Source of the DNA: Methanobacteriota archaeon
GTDB lineage: Archaea; Halobacteriota; Syntropharchaeia; DAOWMC01
DNA: 11,438 nt
NCBI GenBank assembly: GCA_030643285.1
Contig: DAOWMC010000013.1
Coordinates: 1 to 11,438, forward strand
Reading direction: 5' to 3'
The notes under the pieces were generated by a model. It ran no database searches and was not told the origin of the DNA. It was given only the letters and a program-made list of their open reading frames with translations. Position 1 is the first letter of the stretch, and each line of letters starts with the position of its first letter. The translations under genes and the position numbers were made by a program. Shown one piece after another: positions 1 to 6,781 of the stretch.

Positions 1-1836
1 AATATTAGCTATCAGGTAGATGAGGATCTATCTAATAAGGATCTATTTGGAAATACCCTGGAAAACGATCAAGTACATAAGGATATATTTGGAGCGAGCC
101 TATATAACGAGCAATTAGACAGAGATCTGTTTGAAAAGAGTTTAGGGGATAGAAAAGGCGGGATGCAGGATATACTGGATGAAAGTGTACTAGAAAGCTT
201 TGATAGAAGGATTAAAGAATTACAAGAAAAAGAATTTAGTTTTATACCTGAAGAAGAACAAAAAGTAACGAAAAAATTCAGGTCTTCCTCTATCAAGGAG
301 TTTGAAGTTGAAGAATACGTCCCTGAGGTGCATGGGCCAATAACCATATTTGAGGGCTATCCCGGTTATGAGGAAGTTGAACGATACTGGGTGGATGAGC
401 CATATGCCTTTGTAGTGATTCTTTATAACAAAAATGACGATGATAATCAGTATCAGCTGGTGGAACCTGACCTATCACCGTTTGAGCTTAAATTTTTGAG
501 TGAGATAAAAAGAAGGCTACAGGATGTTTTAGTTGGACTGACCGAGGTTTCAGAGGACAAAGACAAATTATTAAAAAGAAAGGTAAACCAGATCATGATA
601 GATTATTCCATACATTTAGAGACGCTGCCATATCATAAGATTATGTATTACATACTCAGAGACTACGTGGAAATCGGAAGGATAACCGCATTGATGAAGG
701 ATTCCCTTATAGAAGATATTTCTTGTAATGGGTGGAACTCCCCTATATTTTTATATCATAAAAACTACACCAATATTCAGACTAATGTTATCTTTGATGA
801 GAAGGAGTTAAGTGCGTTCATAATCAGGCTTGCACAGAAAAGTGGAAAGCATATATCAGTTGCAGAACCGATGGTTGATGCCTGTATGCCAAATGGTTCA
901 AGGATACAGATGACCCTGGGCGATGAGATAACAACAGCAGGTAGCACGTTCACGATAAGAAGATTCAAGGACATACCAATAACTCCTGTTGACTTGCTCA
1001 GGTGGAATACCTTTTCTTCCGAGCAGATGGCGTATCTATGGATGTGTATAGAAAACAACAAAAGCCTGATCTTTTCGGGTGGAACTGCATCCGGAAAAAC
1101 ATCCTCATTGAATGCTGTATCTCTATTTATACCACATAAAGCAAAAATCATCTCCTTAGAGGATACACGGGAACTTAAATTACCACATCCAAACTGGATT
1201 CCCGGTGTTACAAGGGATGCATTCACAGCCGATGGTGCAGGTGCCATAAGCATGTATGAATTACTTAGGGCTGCATTAAGACAGAGGCCGGAATTCCTGC
1301 TGGTAGGTGAGGTCCGGGGTAAGGAAGCCCTTACACTTTTCCAGGCGATGTCAACTGGTCACACCACGTTTTCCACAATGCATGCCGATTCGGTCGACCG
1401 TGTTATCCACAGGCTTGAAAATCCGCCAATAAGTGTCCCGAGGTCGATGATAGAAGCCCTTGATATTGTCAGTATTCAGGCACAGACGTTTTCCAATGGG
1501 AAAAGGGTCAGGCGTAATATGGCCCTGGTAGAAATAACTGATATTGATCCATCGACCAAGATGCTCAAATCAGTCGAAGTTTTCAGATGGGAACCCAGCA
1601 CGGATAGTTATCCGAATGTCGGTATGTCAAAGGCCCTGGAAGATATCAGGATACGTAGGGCATGGAGTATGCAAGAGTTAAAGGTTCAACTGAAAAATCG
1701 TCAACTGGTCCTTGAATACATGTTAGAGAGTAACATAACCAAATTTGAAGACATTGCCACAATAATTTATGCGTTTCAGGCAAATCCACAAAAGATATTG
1801 GAAAAGATTGGCGTAAGCCAGGAGAAAAAAGGGTGA
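1..1836 (+). CDS. Type II/IV secretion system ATPase (TadA/ArlI/PilB-like), 5' end outside window
   Basis: This hexameric ATPase should power assembly or secretion through an archaeal type IV pilus-like machine on the cytoplasmic side of the membrane. Numbering from the Met at 163, it shows a Walker A loop GGTASGKT (306-313), an Asp-box region with LEDTREL just after it, a Walker B strand FLLVGE (378-383) and a His box HTTFSTMHADS (400-410), which is the full catalytic set of the VirB11/PilT/TadA family. The 557 residues after that Met already make a full-length core. However, the frame is open to base 1, and the 54 upstream codons carry a 14-residue repeat whose pattern continues past the Met (QDILDES). 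I therefore treat the Met at 163 as internal and the gene as partial. The TadC-like partner follows 6 nt downstream. Substrate (pilin, archaellin or other) cannot be told from the window. The family call is firm; the true start is not visible. Confidence 0.93.
   Translation, partial: NISYQVDEDLSNKDLFGNTLENDQVHKDIFGASLYNEQLDRDLFEKSLGDRKGGMQDILDESVLESFDRRIKELQEKEFSFIPEEEQKVTKKFRSSSIKEFEVEEYVPEVHGPITIFEGYPGYEEVERYWVDEPYAFVVILYNKNDDDNQYQLVEPDLSPFELKFLSEIKRRLQDVLVGLTEVSEDKDKLLKRKVNQIMIDYSIHLETLPYHKIMYYILRDYVEIGRITALMKDSLIEDISCNGWNSPIFLYHKNYTNIQTNVIFDEKELSAFIIRLAQKSGKHISVAEPMVDACMPNGSRIQMTLGDEITTAGSTFTIRRFKDIPITPVDLLRWNTFSSEQMAYLWMCIENNKSLIFSGGTASGKTSSLNAVSLFIPHKAKIISLEDTRELKLPHPNWIPGVTRDAFTADGAGAISMYELLRAALRQRPEFLLVGEVRGKEALTLFQAMSTGHTTFSTMHADSVDRVIHRLENPPISVPRSMIEALDIVSIQAQTFSNGKRVRRNMALVEITDIDPSTKMLKSVEVFRWEPSTDSYPNVGMSKALEDIRIRRAWSMQELKVQLKNRQLVLEYMLESNITKFEDIATIIYAFQANPQKILEKIGVSQEKKG
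37..162 (+). repeat. Three 42-bp units encoding a degenerate 14-residue repeat
   Basis: Units begin at 37, 79 and 121. Each starts with a closely similar stretch (aaggatctatttgga, aaggatatatttgga, agagatctgtttgaa) and encodes a [KR]-D-[LI]-F-x-x-[ST]-L core spaced 14 residues apart. A weaker fourth copy (QDILDES) follows at about 166, and a partial copy (EDL) precedes at about 22. They lie in frame with the secretion ATPase, in its N-terminal extension. Acidic and amphipathic in character; the function is unknown. Confidence 0.7.
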
Positions 1837-1837
1837 T
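1832..1837 (+). promoter_or_regulatory. Ribosome binding site overlapping the upstream stop codon
   Basis: GGTGAT contains the TGA stop (1834-1836) of the secretion ATPase and ends 5 nt before the ATG at 1843. It matches the archaeal 16S rRNA 3' end (GATCACCTCC). The overlap suggests translational coupling, keeping motor ATPase and platform protein in proportion. Confidence 0.7.
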
Positions 1838-1842
1838 TTATC

Positions 1843-3768
1843 ATGAGTATGTCAAATGTTGCTTTTAAAATATTCGGAGAACGACTGAAGCTTAAAGGGG
1901 ATAAGTATATTGAGTTTCAGAAAGCCCTAAAACAGGCCCAAATGCCAGTATCATATGAAATGTACATGTCGTCTGTTTATTTTTATTCGTTAATTACCGG
2001 TATTATTGGTGCCGTTGTTGGAATAGTAGCCTCATACATATATGTTGCTGTTATAGGTTTACCTGAACAGATGACCAAAATTCAGCTCAATCCGAAGGTT
2101 GGCTGGTTATTCGAATATAGGGAGATTTTTGTTGTCTTGATTATAATGCTTGTATGTATAGCAGGTGTTGGTGGTGTTACCTACCTGATAATGAGAATTA
2201 CACCATCAATGAAGGCAAGTGGCAGAAAAAGTAGTATTAATAAAATCCTACCATACGCTGTAACCTTCATGTATGCACTTAGCAGGGGTGGGATGAACCT
2301 TGTAGAAGTCTTCAAAGCACTTGCAAATAGTTCAGATACATATGGGGAAATATCAAAGGAAGCTGCCTCAATTATCACTGATATGGAGTACTTTGGTTAC
2401 GATATGAGAACCGCAATCCAGAGAAGCATAGAATATACACCATCTCCAAAGTTCCAAGATCTGATGCACAGCCTCCTCACGGTTATTGATAGTGGTGGGA
2501 ACATCGTCTCATTCTTTTCCGATAAATCAGAAGAGTATCTTGAAGAGGCGGTTGTGGAACAACAAGGGTTTTTAGCTACCTTGGAATTGATAGCAGAGTC
2601 ATATGTGACTGCATTTGTGGCTGGCCCTCTCTTTATAATTGTTATACAGACCGTTATGTCAGTGATGGGATCATCCCAGGATGCGGCACTTTACGCCATA
2701 ATATATGCAATGATACCAATAGGTTCTGTGGCATTTGTTTTTATGATACATATAATGACACCGGCCGAGATGGGTGGATTTGTTCCACTTGAGAGCACTG
2801 TTAACTATGAAAGTGATGTTGAGATTTCGGAGGGAAGTGAGGATGAAGAACTATTCAATCAGCTCGAAAAGGATAAGAAGGGATTATCATTTAAACATGC
2901 ATTAAAACATCCAATTCAGCCCATAAAGGAAAACCCGCTGAAGGTATTAATAATAAGTGGCCCTATCGGACTTATTTTTTTAATGTTTGGGATCTATATG
3001 AATATTGGTACACCCGAGTTGGGCGAGGTGATTGATGACTATCTGATATTTATGACGTTCATAATGATTACCCCGCTTGTATTTTTCTACGAAGGCAAAA
3101 AGAGAAAAGAGAACAAGGTAAAAAAACAGTTCCCCGAGTTTTTACACAAATTAGCGATTACAAATGAGATTGGTATGACCCTTCCACAATCCATAGAGAT
3201 GCTTGCAAAATCAGATACAAGCTCGATGTCCCCTGAGATAAAAAAGATATGGAATGACATTGACTGGGGACTTGACGTCAGCGAGGCATTTATAAGATTT
3301 GCAAATAGACTTAAAATGGCATCTATTGGTAGAACCGTTACACTTTTGACCCGTGCATTTTCAAGTAGTGGGGATATAACCGATGTACTTAACATAACCT
3401 CGAAAGATGCAAGGATATCAAATACCCTTGAAAAGGATAGAAATGTTTCCATGCTTATCTATGTTGTTATTATCTTCATGGCATTTATGGTTTTCACGGT
3501 CGTGATACTCATTTTATGCTCCTCATTTTTACCTGTAATGGCTGAAGCCGGTGGTGGTATGAGTTCAACCGGACAGGGAGGGGGAGCATTTATGGGGGCG
3601 TTTGATCCGGAATTCTATTATAGGATATTCTTCCACGCAGCCATTCTTCAGGGTTTTTCTTCCGGATTGGTTGCTGGCCAGATGGGTGAGGGAAAAGTTC
3701 TGTCAGGGTTTAAGTATTCTCTGATAATGATGGCTATAGCGTATGTGATATTTACGGTGGCTATTTAA
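1843..3768 (+). CDS. Type II secretion system F family membrane platform protein (TadC/ArlJ-like, two domains)
   Basis: This is the polytopic inner-membrane platform on which the adjacent ATPase would act. The 641-residue protein has two T2SF-type cytoplasmic domains, roughly residues 130-250 and 425-535, each flanked by hydrophobic helices. Likely membrane segments are near 45-73, 95-117, 252-275, 283-305, 367-389, 399-415, 537-562, about 594-612 and 623-641. A charged acidic linker (about 322-346) separates the halves, and a Gly-rich loop lies near 570-586. Single-domain TadC proteins are about half this length; the tandem form is known among archaeal homologues paired with such ATPases. 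The start ATG is supported by GGTGAT 5 nt upstream, and the gene is 6 nt from the ATPase, so they form one operon. No pilin or prepilin peptidase gene is in the window. It ends 11 nt before the convergent MtxX stop. Confidence 0.9.
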   Translation: MSMSNVAFKIFGERLKLKGDKYIEFQKALKQAQMPVSYEMYMSSVYFYSLITGIIGAVVGIVASYIYVAVIGLPEQMTKIQLNPKVGWLFEYREIFVVLIIMLVCIAGVGGVTYLIMRITPSMKASGRKSSINKILPYAVTFMYALSRGGMNLVEVFKALANSSDTYGEISKEAASIITDMEYFGYDMRTAIQRSIEYTPSPKFQDLMHSLLTVIDSGGNIVSFFSDKSEEYLEEAVVEQQGFLATLELIAESYVTAFVAGPLFIIVIQTVMSVMGSSQDAALYAIIYAMIPIGSVAFVFMIHIMTPAEMGGFVPLESTVNYESDVEISEGSEDEELFNQLEKDKKGLSFKHALKHPIQPIKENPLKVLIISGPIGLIFLMFGIYMNIGTPELGEVIDDYLIFMTFIMITPLVFFYEGKKRKENKVKKQFPEFLHKLAITNEIGMTLPQSIEMLAKSDTSSMSPEIKKIWNDIDWGLDVSEAFIRFANRLKMASIGRTVTLLTRAFSSSGDITDVLNITSKDARISNTLEKDRNVSMLIYVVIIFMAFMVFTVVILILCSSFLPVMAEAGGGMSSTGQGGGAFMGAFDPEFYYRIFFHAAILQGFSSGLVAGQMGEGKVLSGFKYSLIMMAIAYVIFTVAI

Positions 3769-3779
3769 ATTTTTGTGGA

Positions 3780-4595
3780 TTAATCAAAAGTCACAAGCGC
3801 ACTTGCAAATTTAATTGCACGGCCATAGCTTTCGCTTGCCCTCGAGGTGTCGATAAAAACCTTATCACCCATCAAAACAGGTGCACCGAATCCTATGCCA
3901 CCACCTAAAAATACAAGTGTTCTGAATATAAGATTTCCTGAGATCCCATCGGGTGCTATAATGAGGTTTGACTTATACCTTTGTACGGCATCTTCGATGA
4001 GGATCTGGTAATTTTTAGCATTAATTTTTTCCTCCCGGACCCTTTTAGTGACATATTCAGCCTCTTCAAGGCTTTTATCCACTACATCGCTTCTTCCGAA
4101 ATCCCCGAACCTTCCTCCCGAAAGTATCCCAACTGCTGCCTCAATTTCAAACCTTTTTAAAAGCTCACTTCCTCGTTTTACTATCTCAATTTTTTCAGAA
4201 GGGGTCTTTCCCTCATCTATTCCCACAGGTGCCAGAAAAAATGTGTTTTTTGAACATGTCTGTAGCAATGCCATTCTGTAGATTTTATCAAGGTTCATTT
4301 CTTTTTTAAGCCAGAAAAGTGTTTTTGAGGATGTTAGATTTCCCCTTACTGCTGCATCTATTTTCCCACTTAAAAGAAGCTTGATTAAATCTTTTTCTGG
4401 ATTTTTTGTGTTAATTATCTCAAGATCTGTTCCTATTTTACTGATTTTTTCCTTATCCCCTATAAGTATCACTTCAGCAAATTCTTTTGCAGTTTCTGCA
4501 AGTGAAATAAGGCTTTTTGTGGGCTCGCCCACCCCTATCCCCACCCTTGCTTTATTTTTTCTTGCCATTAAATCAATTTTTTCTGGGATGTCCAT
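3780..4595 (-). CDS. mtxX: Methanogenesis marker protein 4 / MtxX (phosphotransacetylase-like)
   Basis: The protein belongs to the family called MtxX or methanogenesis marker 4, found essentially in methane-metabolising archaea and distantly related to phosphate acetyl/butyryltransferases. Its biochemical function is not settled; the name came from linkage to methyltransferase genes. Visible hallmarks are the N-terminal GIGVGEP segment (19-25), AAVRGN (81-86), GILSGGRFGDFGRSD (156-170), APDGISGNL (214-222) and a Gly-rich LGGGIGFGAPV (230-240). At 271 residues it is of normal length and soluble, with no membrane segment. I see no clear ribosome binding site before the ATG at 4595; an internal Met at residue 10 (4568), just before the first conserved strand, is an alternative start. 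It is the last gene of the leftward run from IPK through the LRR gene and converges on the secretion platform gene. Recognition is from memory of the family pattern, not a search. Confidence 0.85.
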   Translation of the reverse strand: MDIPEKIDLMARKNKARVGIGVGEPTKSLISLAETAKEFAEVILIGDKEKISKIGTDLEIINTKNPEKDLIKLLLSGKIDAAVRGNLTSSKTLFWLKKEMNLDKIYRMALLQTCSKNTFFLAPVGIDEGKTPSEKIEIVKRGSELLKRFEIEAAVGILSGGRFGDFGRSDVVDKSLEEAEYVTKRVREEKINAKNYQILIEDAVQRYKSNLIIAPDGISGNLIFRTLVFLGGGIGFGAPVLMGDKVFIDTSRASESYGRAIKFASALVTFD

Positions 4596-4639
4596 TTCTG
4601 CATTGGAGTATGGTTTTAATTGGTTTTAATGTTTTGGAA

Positions 4640-4675
4640 GCGTGAGGTGAGGTGAGGTTGGGTAAGGTGGGGTAG
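4640..4675. repeat. G-rich short tandem repeat (GAGGT-like units)
   Basis: On the + strand several GTGAG/GAGGT pentamers are followed by GGTTGGGTAAGGTGGGGT. This gives a run of five or more G-tracts between the MtxX start and the LRR gene stop, C-rich in the leftward transcript. It is preceded by a doubled GGTTTTAAT (about 4612-4630). It could be a slippage-prone microsatellite or a G-quadruplex former; no role can be shown. Confidence 0.55.
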
Positions 4676-4719
4676 CTTTAGCACCGGTTATTTTCCTTCA
4701 TTTAACCACTTCACAATTT

Positions 4720-5436
4720 TTAGCCTTTTTTGGTATTGCTGTGATGGTTGATGATTCTCAATGGCTCATCCACTTTCTCTAAAATTTCAGGATTGACCTG
4801 AAGGGGGTTCTTTCTAAGATCAAGCAATGTTAAGTTGGTCAATTTACCGATTTCAGAATGGATAAAAGTCAGTTGATTCTCACTGAGGTCCAGCACTTTC
4901 AGGTTGGTAAGTTTACCAATTTCAGGCGGAAGTGAAGTTAATTTGTTCCAGCCAAGGTAAAGCGTTGTCAGGTTCGTCAGTTCGCCAATTTCAGGCGGAA
5001 GTGAAGTTAATTTGTTCCAGCCAAGGTAAAGCGTTGTCAAGTTGGTCAGTTCGCCAATTTCAGGCGGGATAAAAGTCAACTGGTTCAACCTGAGGTCAAG
5101 AACTTTCAGGTTGGTCAATTTACTGATTTCGGGAGGGATGGAGATCAGTTTATTATAATATAGGTTAAGCGTTGTCAGGTTCGTCAGTTTAGTAATTTCA
5201 GGGGGAATAAAAGTCAGTTGATTCTCCCTTAGGTAAAGCGTTGTCAGATTGGTCAATTTGGTTATTTCAGGAGAGAGGGAAGTCAGTTGATTCTCATTGA
5301 GGCCAAGTACTTTCAGGTTGGTCAGTTTCGTGATTTCGGGAGGGATAAAAGTCAACTGGTTTCCCAAGAGGTTAAGCTCAGTCGCTTTATTTTTTGCGGC
5401 TTTATTGATAACTTCAAGTATCTCTTTGTTTTTCAT
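4720..5436 (-). CDS. Leucine-rich repeat protein (eight 23-residue repeats)
   Basis: Nearly the whole 238-residue protein is a solenoid of eight 23-residue repeats of the form LTxxPPEIxxLTNLxxLxLxxNQ, a type common in bacterial and archaeal Roco-like and stand-alone LRR proteins and used for protein-protein binding. A short helical cap (MKNKEILEVINKAAKNKATEL) precedes it, and a C-terminal cap with PEILEKVDEPLRIINHH closes it. There is no signal peptide or membrane segment, so it is probably cytoplasmic. I choose the ATG at 5436 because GAGGTG lies 5 nt before it; a GTG at 5442 would sit inside that site. Two adjacent repeats are nearly identical in DNA, which shows recent duplication. The C-terminal cap resembles the linker that leads into a Roc GTPase domain in Roco proteins, but no P-loop follows. 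IPK lies 51 nt upstream on the same strand. Partner and role unknown. Confidence 0.88.
   Translation of the reverse strand: MKNKEILEVINKAAKNKATELNLLGNQLTFIPPEITKLTNLKVLGLNENQLTSLSPEITKLTNLTTLYLRENQLTFIPPEITKLTNLTTLNLYYNKLISIPPEISKLTNLKVLDLRLNQLTFIPPEIGELTNLTTLYLGWNKLTSLPPEIGELTNLTTLYLGWNKLTSLPPEIGKLTNLKVLDLSENQLTFIHSEIGKLTNLTLLDLRKNPLQVNPEILEKVDEPLRIINHHSNTKKG
4916..5039 (-). repeat. 69-bp direct duplication inside the LRR gene
   Basis: The 55 nt at 4916-4970 recur without change at 4985-5039, an offset of exactly 69 bp, which is one LRR unit (23 codons). The remaining 14 nt of each period differ at only a few positions. This indicates repeat gain by recombination or slippage. Confidence 0.85.
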
Positions 5437-5441
5437 TGGCA

Positions 5442-5447
5442 CACCTC
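5442..5447 (-). promoter_or_regulatory. Ribosome binding site that decides the LRR gene start
   Basis: Read on the minus strand, GAGGTG is followed by 5 nt and the ATG at 5436. It is a good match to the archaeal anti-SD and argues for that ATG over the GTG 6 nt further upstream. Confidence 0.65.
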
Positions 5448-5487
5448 ACTCTACTTTTGAAAAAACCATCCCTGAAGTTACAGACAG

Positions 5488-6252
5488 TTACCCACCACAT
5501 ACCAAAGTCCCCATCCTGGCCCCACTCAAAAATCGCTCAACCTCGTTGTTCACCGAAGCATTAAAAATACAAGATGAAATACCACCTTTTGCAAGCTTCA
5601 AAAGCTCATTTACCTTACCGGACATCCCACCTGTCACATCTATGTTTTCAGACCCACCCAAATGATGTTTAATATCTTCAAATACGTTGGGCGTTATCTT
5701 TTCCACAACTTTACCCTCCACCATTATACCATCGACATTTGAACCCAATCCAACAGACTTAGCTTTCATTCCCTCTGCCAGATATGTAACTATCTGGTCT
5801 CCTGAAAGTATTCTAACGCCCCCCTCTAAATCAAAGACAACATCACCATGCAAAACTGGTATTATATCACTTTTTAGCATTAATTTTATCTGTTCGATAA
5901 AGATTGATGTTATTATTCCGCCTTTAAGCACCGTGCAGCTCATCGGGTGAATCGGAGCAACTGAAAGATCCTCTTTGCTTAAAAAATCTAAAAATATACC
6001 ATTTAGATCCTTTACCGCATTATGGGTTAATAAAACACCTTTCGGGTCAAAGGAGTTATTCAAATCAAATTTTTTGGCCTGGATGTGTCCAAAGGATCCT
6101 GCACCATGAATAAGAATCAGATTGATTTTCTGTGACTTGGCTTTAGCTATCTCTTTTGATATTCTCTGCATTTGAGAACGCCTGGCTGTTTCTTCCTTGT
6201 TTTTATCCGTTATTACGCTTCCGCCAATTTTTAAGATTGTTAAATTGTCCAT
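5488..6252 (-). CDS. ipk: Isopentenyl phosphate kinase
   Basis: A cytoplasmic amino-acid-kinase-fold enzyme that phosphorylates isopentenyl phosphate with ATP to isopentenyl diphosphate, the last step of the archaeal modified mevalonate routes to lipid precursors. At 254 residues it has the family's usual length. Visible motifs are the N-terminal KIGGSVITDK (8-17) with the nucleotide/phosphate-binding Lys and Gly residues, and HGAGSFGH (49-56), whose final His is the one that distinguishes IPK from other amino acid kinases and contacts the substrate phosphate. Further on come LHGDVVFD and SGDQIVTYLAE, then GSNVDGI and DVTGGMSGKV, all typical of the kinase fold. The start ATG at 6252 has AAGGTG 7 nt upstream. 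Other mevalonate-pathway genes are not in the window; the downstream neighbours on the same strand are the LRR gene and MtxX. A general carbamate-kinase-like role is unlikely given the SFGH motif. Confidence 0.93.
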   Translation of the reverse strand: MDNLTILKIGGSVITDKNKEETARRSQMQRISKEIAKAKSQKINLILIHGAGSFGHIQAKKFDLNNSFDPKGVLLTHNAVKDLNGIFLDFLSKEDLSVAPIHPMSCTVLKGGIITSIFIEQIKLMLKSDIIPVLHGDVVFDLEGGVRILSGDQIVTYLAEGMKAKSVGLGSNVDGIMVEGKVVEKITPNVFEDIKHHLGGSENIDVTGGMSGKVNELLKLAKGGISSCIFNASVNNEVERFLSGARMGTLVCGG

Positions 6253-6781
6253 TTATCCACACCTTAATAACTTGTCTTTGTGACATTAAAAAACTTCCCC
6301 GTCAATATTCCCCCCAATCCTTATTCACTTTAATAATGCACCGTTTGACCACATCATATCCATAATCAACAGACTACAAAATGATTTCTTTACCTGAATC
6401 ACCTCCAACCATCAAGTTGTTCAGACAAATTGAGGAAAAATGGGAAGCTACCGCTAAATGGTGGACTAAATGGGCAGTATATACTCAACCATCATCCATT
6501 TTTACGATGATGCGAAGATATGTTTCCCGAACTGATAGATGCGCTAACCAAGAGGTTGAGCAACCTCAAGATAACAACCGAGAGTATGATACTGGTCTTT
6601 GACAAAGGCAACAACTCCAAGGTAAATATTAAAGATGTGCTGTCCATAATCGCTACATACTTCCTATATTTTGGGGTGATATTTAAAAAAGGTTTGGGTG
6701 AGGGTATGGAAAATGTTTTAGGTGGCGGTCTTTGCTGCAGCATGTGGGATTTAGTTTTCACCCGGAATTTTACAGCTCTTA
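6253..6781. other. Gene-poor interval between IPK and PolX
   Basis: This 529-bp stretch separates two leftward genes. Its only recognisable content is the decayed transposase piece at about 6476-6650 on the + strand. The part next to IPK (6253-6470) should hold the IPK promoter, but I see no convincing TATA box beyond the ribosome binding site. The part next to PolX (6650-6781) has short open frames on both strands with no recognisable product. Confidence 0.6.
6476..6650 (+). pseudogene. Remnant of an IS4/IS1634-type DDE transposase
   Basis: The translated fragment MFPELIDALTKRLSNL...SMILVFDKGNNSKVNIKD (frame starting at 6517) matches the pattern of the central catalytic region of IS1634-like transposases, where VFDKGNNS surrounds the second DDE aspartate. 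Just upstream, another frame (6476-6520) reads IIHFYDDAKI, which would join onto FPELID after a single frameshift at about 6515-6524, as expected for the preceding strand of the same enzyme. A TGA interrupts the main frame at 6508-6510, and recognisable similarity stops after about 6650. No inverted terminal repeats were found. It is a dead fragment without N- or C-terminus. The family assignment is from motif memory. Confidence 0.65.

Noticed and set aside
163..165. ATG at 163 as the true start of the secretion ATPase
   Set aside because: The frame is open to base 1 and the 14-residue repeat runs across this Met; the codon is better read as internal, although a weak GGCGGG precedes it.
777..1253. 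A 158-codon minus-strand frame
   Set aside because: It lies fully antisense to the conserved core of the secretion ATPase, including its Walker A region, so it is a shadow frame.
4916..5039. The repeated 69-bp block as a CRISPR or non-coding repeat array
   Set aside because: The period is exactly 23 codons and the repeats encode leucine-rich units in frame, with no unique spacers.
5297..5665. A 122-codon + strand frame across the LRR/IPK junction
   Set aside because: Antisense to two well-supported genes and without similarity or ribosome binding site.
6381..6602. A 73-codon open frame on the + strand in the IPK-PolX gap
   Set aside because: It overlaps the transposase remnant in a different frame, has no ribosome binding site and resembles no protein; it is a shadow of the decayed element.
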